A stretch of 64,000 nt of DNA from UBA5314 sp035560815 (GCA_035560815.1 DATMYR010000027.1:24305-88304), one strand, 5' to 3'. Counted from the first letter of the stretch, positions 52,580-62,033 are shown. Numbers and translations are program-made. The notes: generated from the letters alone by a model not told the origin.

Positions 52580-55500
52580 TTAATCCCTGGTAGCAGCCTG
52601 AATATGTTGGTAGATACACATTGTCTCTGGTTCCGGGATGGTGTCATAGTCATCAGCTAAAGCTGCAACTAGTTTATGGTATAATTTTTTCGCTTTTTGC
52701 TTCTTCCCAGTTCTCCACAGTATGTCCATAGCCAGCCTTATGACTGGTTCATCCATGGGTTCTGCGTCCAAATATTTCTGACAGATTTGAAGGGCCGCTG
52801 ACAACTTGCCTTGAGAGTATTGAGCCTGGGCTAGTTTGCTCAGGACCTCTAAATACATGTTGTGTAAGGGGAAACGCAGGTTAGCACTCCAATCCTCATA
52901 ATCGTCTTCAGGCAAAAAATCACCCTTATACAATTGTGCAGCCAGCTCCAGAAAGGTGAGGGCATAGGGATGCCTGGTTTCCCAATAATGCAAGGCCTTA
53001 TTTGCTGCCCGTGAGAAATTCTCATAATCACAATGGATCTCGATTTTAGGGTCTAAGTAAAGCCTCCCCCGTTGCATAAGCAGGCAATTTGAAGGTAAAC
53101 CCGCTGCGCCCAGGGCCTTTCGTACATAGCTCAAGGTCATACGCAACTTTCCGTCACCTGACAGGAGGTCGCTATCCGGCCACAACAGCTGGATAAGACG
53201 TTCTTTGGTATGCTGGCTGCGACCTGCCACCAGGAATTTAAAGAGATGTTCGGCCTTCTGGGTTTTCCATTCGGGCGCTACAACCTCCTGACCATTGACA
53301 AAAAGCCGAAAACCTCCCAAATAGAATACATGGAGCATGGTGGGTCCGGTTTCTTTGGCCACATTCTGAAAGAACTCTAAGGCCAGCGAGCGTACCTGTT
53401 CATTACCAGCAATCAGTAGCGAACCTAACTCGTGGCGGGAACGCCCAGGGAACCATCGGCTCAGAATACGGGCCGCCCAGCGAGGATGGATGTTCTTCTG
53501 CAATGCTCGCTGGCACATCGTATACATAGTTTCATGGTGCCACTCCCAGAAATTCTCCCATTGCCAGGCCTCGGAAGCGGCGAGCGCCTTTCGCAATAGG
53601 TTATCGGCAGACGTTTCCTGGCCTTGAAGCAGCAGCAGATGAGCCATCAATAAATTCGTGCCGGCCTGGTGTTGTTTGGCTCCGATCTCATTCCAGCGCC
53701 TAGCGGACTTCTCAAACAGCTGCCCAGCCAGTTCCATCTCACCGGCTTCCATCGCCGCGATCCCGACCAGGGATTTCACTATATAGTCAACTCCCACACC
53801 GTAAGGAAGCTGATTAAACCGGGATGTCAGCTCTAGCAGCTCCGGCAGCAGTTCCCGGGCGTTTTCGCCGTTACTGATCTGCAGTAATATCATATCAATG
53901 GCTGCTTGATTAGAAAAATGCACCACGCCGCCGGCAACGAAATAATCGTGGGCCAACTCCAGGTTGCGCCTAGCTTCCGGGAGCCGGTCTTCCCGGTAGT
54001 GCCAATGTGCTTTGAGATAGTAGACGCGGCCCATCACACCGGGCATATTATATTTTTGGCCCAAGCCCAGGCAAGCCAGGCTGGTCTCCTCAAACATTCT
54101 ATAATCCCCCATGATAAATGTAATATCGTTCAGGATTTGATAGCCAACGAGCATCCTGCGCTCGTTCTCCAGGATGAAGGGCATAGCCATAGTCTCTTCA
54201 ATGAGCTGCCTGGCTTGGGTCAGGTTGCCCTGGCGAAAAAGAAGGTGGCTAGTTGTATAGTGAACCCACATGAGCAGTTCGGGGTGCAGCTTGAGTCGCA
54301 GTGCCTGGCGGCTCAAGTCTAGACCTTCCTGCAAGTTATCCTGAGACATAGCAATGACGAGGGCAGCGCTTAGGGCTTCTCCGCGGGAATTGGGATTTTT
54401 CAACAAAGCAGGGTTTCTCTGAAGGTGTTCGCCTACCGCTTCACACCTTCTTATATCACCAGTAAAAACTGAGGAAAAGAGCATGGCCAGCAGCGAACAG
54501 GATTCGCATTTAAAGTCACCGTTTTGAACGGCTAGGTCTAACGCAGCCGACAGGATTTGAAAAGAATAGTTGTTATCAATATTTATTAGACGGGACCCCT
54601 TAAAGTATAAGAGCCAGCAATCAGCAGCTACCATGTTTTCTGGCAGCTCATCAATCCACTTGTAGAGGTTGTCCGTATAGGAGTTATGCGTGAAGTATTC
54701 GTAGCCGAATTTGTGTATGAGTCCAGCGGCTCTTTCCCAGTCCTGGCAGAGTACAGCCTGTTCAATAGCCCCGTTGATATCATCATTCTGCTCAAAATAA
54801 GCAGCAGCACGCCTTCTCAAAGCTGCAATATATCCCGGGCTGCGAAGTTTGAATGTGCTGTCTTGCAACCAGGCCCCAATTAGGTGGTGAATCCTCCAGA
54901 CGCCTTTTCCTTCTTCTATGGGACTGAAGAGGCCGAAACAGTAGAGCGTTTCCAGCATATTGGAACTGTCTGTGCACTGGAAAGCAGCATCACACAAACC
55001 GGCTTCCAGATAAGGCAGCAGGGAAGCATCCAGGAAGAAATCTCGCAGTCTGGCAGGCATAGTCTCCAAAAACTCGTGCATCAGGTAGCTGTAGAAAGTG
55101 GAATCTTTCTGCTCTAAGATTTTGAACGCATCAGTCAGGCTGCCCCCCGACTGTTTTAGGAAAATGCCCATGAGGCGCAGCCCTACAGCCCAACCCTCGG
55201 TGTGGGTATAGATGTCAGCCGCATCCCGGACCGGAATATTCAGCTCCATGAAAGAAAACAAGGCCAGGGCTTCTTCCTGGGTAAACAGAAGCTCCTGGCT
55301 GCCGATTTGCAGCAGTTCGTCGTTCATTTCTAAGCGGTGCAGCTTAAGGGGGAGTTTTGAGCGGGCAATGAGTACCAGATGAACATTCTCCGGCACATGG
55401 GCTAACAAGTATTCAATAATGGCCATTGCTACCTGGCTTTCATACAACAGATGGATGTCATCCAATACCAGGAGGACATTACTGTCTAAGGTAAGCTCCT

Positions 55501-55861
55501 CCAGAAGAGCCAGGGTGGCAATAGACCAGTCCCGCCCTACATTTTCCAGGCTCGCAATTGTTCGCATCGTGTATTGGCCAAAGCCGGGCAGTACCCTCTT
55601 CAGGGCATGGATGAGATGGTGAAGCAGATGAGAAGGTTCGGCATCATGTTGATCCAGGCCCAGCCAGGCCGTGGTCGGCCAACCCGGCTCTTCCAGGAGC
55701 GAAGATACCCAAACGGTTTTGCCATAACCAGCCGGGGCTACGACTGTCGTGACCCGATAAGCGAGAAGGCTTTGACTTAGGGCTTGCAGCCTCTTTCGGG
55801 GTACGATGTTTTTCATTCGGGAGGGTTTTAAATGGCCTGGATTCTCTTGTGGAACGTTCAT
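52580..55861 (-). CDS. MalT-like ATPase transcriptional regulator with C-terminal BTAD domain
   Basis: 1093 aa. N-terminal STAND-type ATPase with Walker A APAGYGKT (42-49) and Walker B LLVLDDIHLL (about 130-139), a long TPR-like helical middle, and a C-terminal OmpR-like winged helix (from about residue 847, LGGFRLFVNGQEV) plus a bacterial transcriptional activation domain. Ligand unknown. Transcribed away from the small gene at 56233. A short stretch downstream has CAGCTT/AAGCTG (52513-52526), a weak hairpin. Confidence 0.85.
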   Translation of the reverse strand: MNVPQENPGHLKPSRMKNIVPRKRLQALSQSLLAYRVTTVVAPAGYGKTVWVSSLLEEPGWPTTAWLGLDQHDAEPSHLLHHLIHALKRVLPGFGQYTMRTIASLENVGRDWSIATLALLEELTLDSNVLLVLDDIHLLYESQVAMAIIEYLLAHVPENVHLVLIARSKLPLKLHRLEMNDELLQIGSQELLFTQEEALALFSFMELNIPVRDAADIYTHTEGWAVGLRLMGIFLKQSGGSLTDAFKILEQKDSTFYSYLMHEFLETMPARLRDFFLDASLLPYLEAGLCDAAFQCTDSSNMLETLYCFGLFSPIEEGKGVWRIHHLIGAWLQDSTFKLRSPGYIAALRRRAAAYFEQNDDINGAIEQAVLCQDWERAAGLIHKFGYEYFTHNSYTDNLYKWIDELPENMVAADCWLLYFKGSRLINIDNNYSFQILSAALDLAVQNGDFKCESCSLLAMLFSSVFTGDIRRCEAVGEHLQRNPALLKNPNSRGEALSAALVIAMSQDNLQEGLDLSRQALRLKLHPELLMWVHYTTSHLLFRQGNLTQARQLIEETMAMPFILENERRMLVGYQILNDITFIMGDYRMFEETSLACLGLGQKYNMPGVMGRVYYLKAHWHYREDRLPEARRNLELAHDYFVAGGVVHFSNQAAIDMILLQISNGENARELLPELLELTSRFNQLPYGVGVDYIVKSLVGIAAMEAGEMELAGQLFEKSARRWNEIGAKQHQAGTNLLMAHLLLLQGQETSADNLLRKALAASEAWQWENFWEWHHETMYTMCQRALQKNIHPRWAARILSRWFPGRSRHELGSLLIAGNEQVRSLALEFFQNVAKETGPTMLHVFYLGGFRLFVNGQEVVAPEWKTQKAEHLFKFLVAGRSQHTKERLIQLLWPDSDLLSGDGKLRMTLSYVRKALGAAGLPSNCLLMQRGRLYLDPKIEIHCDYENFSRAANKALHYWETRHPYALTFLELAAQLYKGDFLPEDDYEDWSANLRFPLHNMYLEVLSKLAQAQYSQGKLSAALQICQKYLDAEPMDEPVIRLAMDILWRTGKKQKAKKLYHKLVAALADDYDTIPEPETMCIYQHIQAATRD

Positions 55862-56232
55862 AAAATCACCTGCTTATATCGGCTTATGCGGACATATTCG
55901 AGACTCGCTTGCTTCCTCCTGCTGACCGTTGTATCATCTTGCAAAAATCTTGCAACCCTTTGGTACACTGACAATTGTTATGATAGGCTGACCACTGATA
56001 ACCATAAAATTCGGGAGGTGAAGTGTTTCATTTTGATGAACATTTTTGCTATTAAAATTGCAGCCTAAATACTCAAAAATCGGAATCAGAATATCCAAAA
56101 AGGAGGGAGCCGGATAAATCATTCCAGTGCAGAACAATAGGGTTTTTTAAAGCGGCTGTGGAGTGCTCTATCCCAATACAAAGCTGAGGCTATTATTATC
56201 CGGGAAAAATTATAAAGGGAAGGAATGTTATT
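55862..56232. other. Divergent intergenic region between the MalT-like regulator and the gene at 56233
   Basis: 371 nt with no convincing gene. A direct repeat TCTTGCAA/TCTTGCAA-like (55938-55955) could be a regulator site. A frame of 16 codons from GTG 56018 has its start inside a GGGAGG site and is probably spurious. Confidence 0.4.
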
Positions 56233-56655
56233 ATGTTTGGAATGGGTAAGAAACCTGAGAAGGACCCCGAAAAGGCTTTAGATCAGACTGATAAAGTGCT
56301 AAATACAGGAGTAACCGGATTTTTGACAAAGACTTTCTTAGGCAAAGATTTTGTTGATGGTCAGAACGAGGCTCTGGCCCTGGGCAAATCTGCCATTAAT
56401 TTACAGAAATCGCAGCAAAACCTCCAGCAAAATGGTCTTCCAGCCACTGCAGAGGTCGTTACTATTCAAGACACCGGCCAATTAATCAACTTCAATCCAG
56501 TTGTTATCATGCAGTTAAAAGTACAGCCCCAGTTCGAAGCACCATTTGAAGCAACCGTTCAGACCATGGTTTCAAAAATTGCTGTGCCCAAAGTCGGCGA
56601 TACTATAAGTATTAAGTATAACCCGGCTGATCGTACGCAAGTGGTTGTAGTGTAA
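56233..56655 (+). CDS. Small soluble hypothetical protein
   Basis: 140 aa. Helical N-terminus followed by a beta-rich C-terminal domain (about 70-140, LPATAEVVTIQDTG, VKVGDTISIKYNP-like) that resembles DUF3592/OB-type domains seen in envelope proteins; the link is weak. RBS AAGGGAAGGA. Its setting among SPFH and zinc-ribbon genes suggests an envelope role. Confidence 0.6.
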   Translation: MFGMGKKPEKDPEKALDQTDKVLNTGVTGFLTKTFLGKDFVDGQNEALALGKSAINLQKSQQNLQQNGLPATAEVVTIQDTGQLINFNPVVIMQLKVQPQFEAPFEATVQTMVSKIAVPKVGDTISIKYNPADRTQVVVV

Positions 56656-56722
56656 TCTTCAATGTCAATTTTCTGATTTAGCAGCCAGTTTAGATCGTTA
56701 AAAATGTTTTAAGCGATGGTTA

Positions 56723-56750
56723 AACGTGTTAGGACAATTCTTGACACGTT
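56723..56750. promoter_or_regulatory. Operator-like dyad AACGTGT-N14-ACACGTT
   Basis: The arms are a perfect 7-bp inverted repeat and the right arm overlaps a TTGACA (56741-56746). Could be a regulator site for a transcript starting here; no gene immediately follows except the tRNA about 160 nt on. Confidence 0.3.
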
Positions 56751-56859
56751 CAATTTATTCGATAGGATCCTCTATAGATTTCGAGGCAGTGATCGAATTT
56801 TCATATAAGGGGATGCAATGTGGTGTTACGGGTTCCTCTCTCGGAAGGTGCTGAAGTTC

Positions 56860-56889
56860 TTGACAAGGTCGCAGGCCATATACTATAAT
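56860..56889 (+). promoter_or_regulatory. tRNA-Leu promoter
   Basis: TTGACA (56860-56865), 18 nt, TATAAT (56884-56889): both consensus hexamers, 18 nt before the mature tRNA start. Confidence 0.85.
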
Positions 56890-56907
56890 TGTTTTTGCTG
56901 ATGAAAT

Positions 56908-56994
56908 GCGGTAGTGGCGGAATTGGCAGACGCGCTAGATTCAGGTTCTAGTAGTCGCAAGGCTGTGAAGGTTCAAGTCCTTTCTACCGCACCA
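56908..56994 (+). tRNA. tRNA-Leu (anticodon CAG)
   Basis: Acceptor GCGGTAG/CTACCGC, anticodon stem CTAGA/TCTAG with loop TTCAGGT (anticodon CAG), a long class II variable arm, T loop GGTTCAAGTCC, and an encoded CCA at the 3' end. Confidence 0.97.
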
Positions 56995-57004
56995 TGAGAA
57001 ATAC

Positions 57005-57028
57005 GGGAGGCACAAGCCTCCCTTTTTT
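57005..57028 (+). terminator. Terminator after tRNA-Leu
   Basis: GGGAGGC-ACAA-GCCTCCC followed by TTTTTT. It also abuts the 3' end of the convergent gene at 57034. Confidence 0.92.
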
Positions 57029-57033
57029 ATTTC

Positions 57034-57759
57034 TTACTCCTGGCTGTTTTCAGGATCAGACGATGCTAAGGATTCTTCGTCAGTCTGGGCGGGTGATCCG
57101 TCGGTTTTTTGTTCCAATGAATTATAGTAGGGGAGCCACCACTGCTTGATTAACCATAAACATATGATCCCCACGCTTATCAGCCACAGCCGGGTCATAT
57201 TGGTGCTGTCTGCAACTTTCTCGTCCTCTAACTGGTGTTGGGCCACAGGTATTGCCCAAATCTGATAAAGAGAATCCAGTTCTGCCTGAGCGCTAGTCAA
57301 ATCAGCCGAGGCCTTTCCGTAAGCAATATAGGCCTGCTTCAAATCAGCAGGAATTTCTACTACCGGATTTGTACATACCCCTGTAGCGGCCTCTTCTTCT
57401 TCATCTGCTAATGCTGAGTACTGGAAAGCCTGAGCCGCGTATTTGTCCATCTCAGATCTGGCTTGTTGTATAGTTCCCTGATAGACCTGTTCTTTTTTTC
57501 GGCCTTCTGGAGAGGAAAATATTAGTCGAGCCCTCTTCTGCAACTCCGCTTCATCAACTAAAGGTTTGCGTTCTCCATTGATGAGATTATCATCTGATGC
57601 AGCATAGGTATCTGTCCAACTCTGGGAAAGCCACCTGTCATTCAAATACACAATTTGCTGGCCAGCCGGCTCCTGAGAATACCTGAAGTCCCAGCGCAGA
57701 AGCCAGGTTATTATGAGCAAAACCAAAAGGAATACAGGGATTAGGATTGTCTTCTTCAT
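57034..57759 (-). CDS. Two-helix membrane protein, unknown function
   Basis: 241 aa from ATG 57759 (AGGAGG upstream). A membrane helix at each end (residues 4-20 and about 190-208) encloses a helical, acidic domain (LVDEAELQKRARL; DEEEEAATGVC); the C-terminus is acidic. The middle may be extracytoplasmic. Not recognised. Confidence 0.65.
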   Translation of the reverse strand: MKKTILIPVFLLVLLIITWLLRWDFRYSQEPAGQQIVYLNDRWLSQSWTDTYAASDDNLINGERKPLVDEAELQKRARLIFSSPEGRKKEQVYQGTIQQARSEMDKYAAQAFQYSALADEEEEAATGVCTNPVVEIPADLKQAYIAYGKASADLTSAQAELDSLYQIWAIPVAQHQLEDEKVADSTNMTRLWLISVGIICLWLIKQWWLPYYNSLEQKTDGSPAQTDEESLASSDPENSQE

Positions 57760-57966
57760 TGTACCTCCTGTTAACACTTCCACGCTCATATAGAGTCCTT
57801 GCTTCAGTTATACCATGAGTGTTGGATAAAGTGAATCAACTCAGGAACTGTCGCTGGGCGGTGGATTTCTCCATTACGAAATGCTGATTACTAAACTCTA
57901 CAAACAACGGTTCCTTCTGTGAACAAATTGTTCCTGCTGCATATATTATAAAGAATAAAAGTAGAA

Positions 57967-58095
57967 TCATTCTCCGAATATGGACTGGCCAAGTATGTCA
58001 CCGAGCCATTGCTGGAACACCCTCCATGCTTTAGAATCATGATGCTGATTGCGAACCCAGCGGATAACCAGGCGCGAGGGTGGCTCTATAGAGTT
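57967..58095 (-). pseudogene. Possible degraded LysR-type C-terminus
   Basis: On the minus strand the frame reads SRLVIRWVRNQHHDSK then AWRVFQQWLGDI, like the end of a LysR regulator (usual VWRKxRxxSPAAxAFIxFL). No start or HTH is seen in the same frame. The rest of the 440-nt gap (57790-58229) shows no gene. Weak call. Confidence 0.25.
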
Positions 58096-58229
58096 TTTGT
58101 CGATAGCTGAGGCTCGGGAATTGTAAAAAGAGAGTATTGCAGAATAGAGCCTACCAAACGATAATTGTAATAAGAAAACCTTTTCAGTCGAAGGATGTAT
58201 CAATAAAGTGTGGGAGAGGAGTTTTTGTT

Positions 58230-59360
58230 TTGGGCCTTTTTGATTTTGTATCTAAACAGTTTCTAGACATTATTGAATGGGAGGATCAAACTCAGGATAC
58301 CCTGGTTCACAAGTTCGCTATGGCAGACAACGAAATTCAGAACGGTGGTAAGCTCATCGTCCGTCCTGGTCAAGCGGGGATCTTTGTGAACGAAGGGCAG
58401 ATTGCGGATGTTTTTCGGGAAGGCACTCACCTCTTAACTACCCAGAACCTTCCTGTCTTAGGCGACCTGAAAGGCTGGGCCTATGGCTTTAAATCTCCTT
58501 TTAAAGCCGATGTTTATTTTGTTAACACCAAACAGTTCCTGGATCAGAAATGGGGCACTCCTCATCCGATTCTTGTAGCCGACCCCAAGTTTGAGCAGGT
58601 TCAACTGCGTGCATTTGGTACTTTTGGTTTTGCAGTTACTGATCCCAAAATCTTTGTGGGCACAGTTTCAAGTACAAACAGGGAGTACAAGGTTGATGCC
58701 ATACGTGAACAGCTAAAAGAGTTCATCGTTACTAATTTTGCCCCCATTTTAGCCCAGCAAAAGGTAACCGTGGCGGAACTGGCTGCCAATTACAATATTA
58801 TAAACGAAGCGCTTCAGGCTGCTGTGAAGCAAAGCTTTGGCAACCTGGGGATAGAGATGACTCTCCTGACCATTTCAAATATATCCTTACCTGAGGAAAT
58901 TCAAGCCATGCTTAATGAGCGCACCCGCATCAACATGATGGGCGGTATGGACAATTACACCCGGGTAAGGCAGTTGGATGTCATGGAAACAGCAGCGGGT
59001 AATGAAGGCGGCGGTGCTGGGATGATGCAGGCCGGTTTGGGTATGGGTGCAGGAATGGCTATGGGCCAGACCTTTGCCCAGACTATGGGCACCGGGTTTG
59101 CCAACCAAAATACTGCTCCTATGCCTCAGCAGCCTGCTCCTGGCGCACCTGCACCTGCACCTGCAGCCCCAGCAGCTTCAGGCATGGTTTGCAGCAATTG
59201 CGCAAGTGCTTTGGCCGCCAGTGCAATGTTCTGCAGCATCTGCGGCACCAAGGTTGTCCCCCCCGAACCGGCTCCGACTCAGGATAAATTCTGCAGCCAG
59301 TGTGGAAATAAGGTGGAAGCAAACGCCTTATTCTGCAGCAATTGTGGCAACAAGATGTAG
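58230..59360 (+). CDS. SPFH-domain protein with C-terminal zinc ribbons (YdjI-like)
   Basis: 376 aa from TTG 58230 (GGGAGAGGAG upstream). The YdjI/virion-core SPFH domain spans about 1-250 (GKLIVRPGQAGIFVNEGQ; FGTFGFAVTDPKIFV). A Gly/Met-rich and Pro/Ala-rich linker leads to paired zinc ribbons: CSNC with CSIC, then CSQC with CSNC. In Bacillus the relative is part of a PspA-type membrane stress operon. No PspA gene is seen here. Confidence 0.85.
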   Translation: MGLFDFVSKQFLDIIEWEDQTQDTLVHKFAMADNEIQNGGKLIVRPGQAGIFVNEGQIADVFREGTHLLTTQNLPVLGDLKGWAYGFKSPFKADVYFVNTKQFLDQKWGTPHPILVADPKFEQVQLRAFGTFGFAVTDPKIFVGTVSSTNREYKVDAIREQLKEFIVTNFAPILAQQKVTVAELAANYNIINEALQAAVKQSFGNLGIEMTLLTISNISLPEEIQAMLNERTRINMMGGMDNYTRVRQLDVMETAAGNEGGGAGMMQAGLGMGAGMAMGQTFAQTMGTGFANQNTAPMPQQPAPGAPAPAPAAPAASGMVCSNCASALAASAMFCSICGTKVVPPEPAPTQDKFCSQCGNKVEANALFCSNCGNKM

Positions 59361-59373
59361 GGGAGGAAAATGC

Positions 59374-60282
59374 GTGAAGACCCTTAGAAATAATCGGCGC
59401 TGGATTTTGATCAGTCTGGTGTGCCTGGTTTTATGTATCTTTGCTTTCTCATCTGTAGCTGTTGGAGCAGTGGGGCACAGCGTCTCCCATTCCAGTTCAT
59501 CGCACTCTTCAAGTTCCAGCAGCAGCAGTCATAGCAGCGGGTCATCGGGCGGGGGTATTGGCAATTTTTTATTGTTGGCTTATTTGTTCAGCCATCCGGG
59601 TGCCCTGGTGATCCTTATTATTATTGGCTTGATTATCTATTTCGTGGTCAAGAAATCCGGAGGCAGCATCAGCGATCACCAGGATGATGTCGAGGAATAT
59701 CAGCCGCCTCATATTGTCGACCTGTCAGCCTTAAAGGCTGCCGATGAGAATTTCTCAGAGGAGATGTTCATATCTAAGGTAAACAATATGTTTATCCAGT
59801 TGCAGGAGGCCTGGATGGAGAAGGACTGGAAACGGGTGCGGCCCTTTGAGTCTGACGAACTGTTTAATATGCACAACAAACAACTTCAGGACTATATCCG
59901 CAACAACACCACGAATGTGGTGGAAAAAATCGCTATTCTAGAATCGGAAATCAGGGATTATCATGACATGGGCATCACCGAAAACCTGGATGTGTACATG
60001 CGCGTGCGCCTGCATGACTATGTCATCAACGATGAAACCCGTAAGGTGGTTGAAGGTTATCCCAACGATGAGATTACTATGGAATACCTCCTGGTCATGG
60101 TCCGCAAGAAGGGCGTAAAGACCAGAATCGCTGAAAACACCACTGTGACCAGTTGTCCTAACTGCGGGGCTAATGTCAGCATTAACGCCTCCGGAGAGTG
60201 CGAGTACTGTGGGAGCGTGGTCTCCAACGGAGATTTTGACTGGGTGTTAACCCGGATGGATGTGATCTCGCAAAGTAATTAA
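59374..60282 (+). CDS. Ser-rich Tim44-like zinc-ribbon membrane protein, paralogue 1
   Basis: 302 aa from GTG 59374 behind GGGAGG. N-terminal hydrophobic helix, a Ser/His/Gly-rich stretch, a second helix (about 77-97), then a Tim44-like domain (NFSEEMFISKVNNMFIQLQ; AWMEKDWKRVRPFESDEL) and a C-terminal zinc ribbon (CPNCGANVSINASGECEYCG). It is nearly the same as the next gene over the last 200 residues. Function unknown. Confidence 0.75.
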   Translation: MKTLRNNRRWILISLVCLVLCIFAFSSVAVGAVGHSVSHSSSSHSSSSSSSSHSSGSSGGGIGNFLLLAYLFSHPGALVILIIIGLIIYFVVKKSGGSISDHQDDVEEYQPPHIVDLSALKAADENFSEEMFISKVNNMFIQLQEAWMEKDWKRVRPFESDELFNMHNKQLQDYIRNNTTNVVEKIAILESEIRDYHDMGITENLDVYMRVRLHDYVINDETRKVVEGYPNDEITMEYLLVMVRKKGVKTRIAENTTVTSCPNCGANVSINASGECEYCGSVVSNGDFDWVLTRMDVISQSN

Positions 60283-60337
60283 CAGCTTTAGACTTTTGTG
60301 GAGTCCATTTTGATTGGGAATGAAAAGGGGGAGAGGA

Positions 60338-61315
60338 ATGTTTTCCTTAAAAAAGCGTAAAAGGATCATATTGTTGACCCTGATCTGCTTTTCATTGGTG
60401 GCTTTGGTGTTCGCTTCCAGTTCTATTGCTTCGGTGGGGCACAGTACATCCCATTCTAGCAGCAGTTCGTCACATTCCAGTTCTTCTAGTTCGTCACATT
60501 CCAGTTCTTCATCAGGGAGCAGCAGTAGTAGCAGCACTAGTCATAATAGCACTAGCAGCAGCAACCCCAGCAGTGGCTTTCTAGGTGGACTATTAGGAAT
60601 GCTGTTCTTCATACCATTCCTGTTTATTCTAATTGTCATAATTGTCATTGTGATGATCGTAAAACGAAAAGGTGGCAGCACCTCCTATTCTGGAGTTGAT
60701 GAAGACTATGGGGAGGAAGGGCCTCCCGATCATGATCCTGCTCAGGTTAGCGCCGCTCTGGACGAACTCAAGGCGCGGGATGAAAACTTCTCTGAAGATA
60801 TGTTTATCTCCCGCGTGAACAATATGTTCATACAGCTCCAGGAAGCCTGGCAGGAGAAAGACTGGAAAAAGGTACGGCCGTTCGAGTCTGATGAGCTGTT
60901 CAACATGCATGCCAAACAGCTTCAGGATTATATCCGAGCCAATCAGACAAATATTGTAGCCGAAATCGCCATACTGAAAACGGAAATTGTAGGATGCCAC
61001 GAGGATGGCGCTACCGAGAGCCTGGATATCTATATGCGCACTCGTTTCAAAGATTATGTCATTGATGACGAGACCAAGAAAGTAGTGGAAGGTGATCCCC
61101 ACCGGGAGAATTACATGGAATACCTGCTGGTGATGGCTCGCAAGAAAGGCGTCATGACCAAAGTGGAACAGAATACTACGGTCTCCACATGCCCCAACTG
61201 CGGCGCCAATGTCAGCATAAACGCTTCCGGCGAATGCGAGTACTGCGGCAGCGTAGTAAGCAACGGCGACTTCGACTGGGTATTGACCCGTATGGACGTA
61301 ATATCCCAGAGCTGA
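60338..61315 (+). CDS. Ser-rich Tim44-like zinc-ribbon membrane protein, paralogue 2
   Basis: 325 aa from ATG 60338 behind GGGGGAGAGG. Same layout as paralogue 1, with a longer Ser/His-rich stretch (about residues 36-78), a membrane helix (about 85-110), the Tim44-like domain and the same CPNC/CEYC zinc ribbon. Arose by local duplication. The Ser stretch may be extracytoplasmic or flexible. Confidence 0.75.
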   Translation: MFSLKKRKRIILLTLICFSLVALVFASSSIASVGHSTSHSSSSSSHSSSSSSSHSSSSSGSSSSSSTSHNSTSSSNPSSGFLGGLLGMLFFIPFLFILIVIIVIVMIVKRKGGSTSYSGVDEDYGEEGPPDHDPAQVSAALDELKARDENFSEDMFISRVNNMFIQLQEAWQEKDWKKVRPFESDELFNMHAKQLQDYIRANQTNIVAEIAILKTEIVGCHEDGATESLDIYMRTRFKDYVIDDETKKVVEGDPHRENYMEYLLVMARKKGVMTKVEQNTTVSTCPNCGANVSINASGECEYCGSVVSNGDFDWVLTRMDVISQS

Positions 61316-61396
61316 TCGAAATGATTCAGTTTGAAGACTGGTGCTGAAAGTTGGCACAGGCGGGGAGTAATTTCGCAAAAATCAGAATAACTATTG

Positions 61397-61428
61397 GGTA
61401 GGGAGGCTGCAAGCCTCCCTACCTAGTT
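61397..61428 (+). terminator. Hairpin after the SPFH/Tim44-like cluster
   Basis: GGTAGGGAGGCT-GCA-AGCCTCCCTACC is a 12-bp stem; the tail TAGTTTG is a weak T run. Confidence 0.7.
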
Positions 61429-61560
61429 TGTGAGTCCCTAGCTGTTGTGCGAGTTTAAGGTTTGACCAATCAACAGTAAGAAAGAAAAATAATAAATAGG
61501 ATAAAATGAAAAGGTATTATGCCAGCAGGGAATAATTCATTGGTGGTGAGGTGAAGGAAA

Positions 61561-61968
61561 ATGGGCAGTGAAGAATGGGTCTATCTGCTTCGCGTTGATC
61601 AACGATACCAGGTGGATATGCTGAGAGATATTCTGGAATCCCGGGGGATCCCAATTGTCGTCAAGAGCAAGGGGGGCGGGGACTATTTGCAGGTTTATAT
61701 GGGTTCATCCTGGGCTGGCTTTGATCTCTATGTACCTACCAGCCGTTTGGAAGAAGCCCGGCAGTGGACCGACCTGCCACCCATTGAACCGGTTGAAGGC
61801 GAAGTTGATGAAGAAAATGAGGCTCAGGAAGAGCAGAGAAAGGCAGTGCGCTCCACAATATGGTCGAAAAAAGGCATAGGATTGTGGCTGCTCTTAACTG
61901 CGGGGTTGGCTCTCTTGATATGGATTATAATGGTAGTTCGAGGCGGTGTTAAAGAGCCTTTTTGGTAG
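61561..61968 (+). CDS. DUF2007-type protein with C-terminal membrane helix
   Basis: 135 aa. N-terminal DUF2007-like signal-transducing domain (MLRDILESRGIPIVVKSKG; GFDLYVPTSRLEEAR), an acidic linker (DEENEAQEEQ) and one C-terminal membrane helix (about 104-126). Function unknown; follows the SPFH cluster after a gap. Confidence 0.75.
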   Translation: MGSEEWVYLLRVDQRYQVDMLRDILESRGIPIVVKSKGGGDYLQVYMGSSWAGFDLYVPTSRLEEARQWTDLPPIEPVEGEVDEENEAQEEQRKAVRSTIWSKKGIGLWLLLTAGLALLIWIIMVVRGGVKEPFW

Positions 61969-62033
61969 GCAGAATATGATTGTTTGGTTACTAAAGGTCA
62001 GGGTATTGGTGGTATCAATTCTCCTCTACAGAC

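Noticed and set aside
56018..56068. 16-codon ORF upstream of 56233
   Set aside because: Its GTG start is inside the GGGAGG string, and the composition is not protein-like.
59047..59373. 109-residue extension of the first Tim44-like gene
   Set aside because: It overlaps the SPFH gene in another frame and looks non-coding; GTG 59374 follows GGGAGG.
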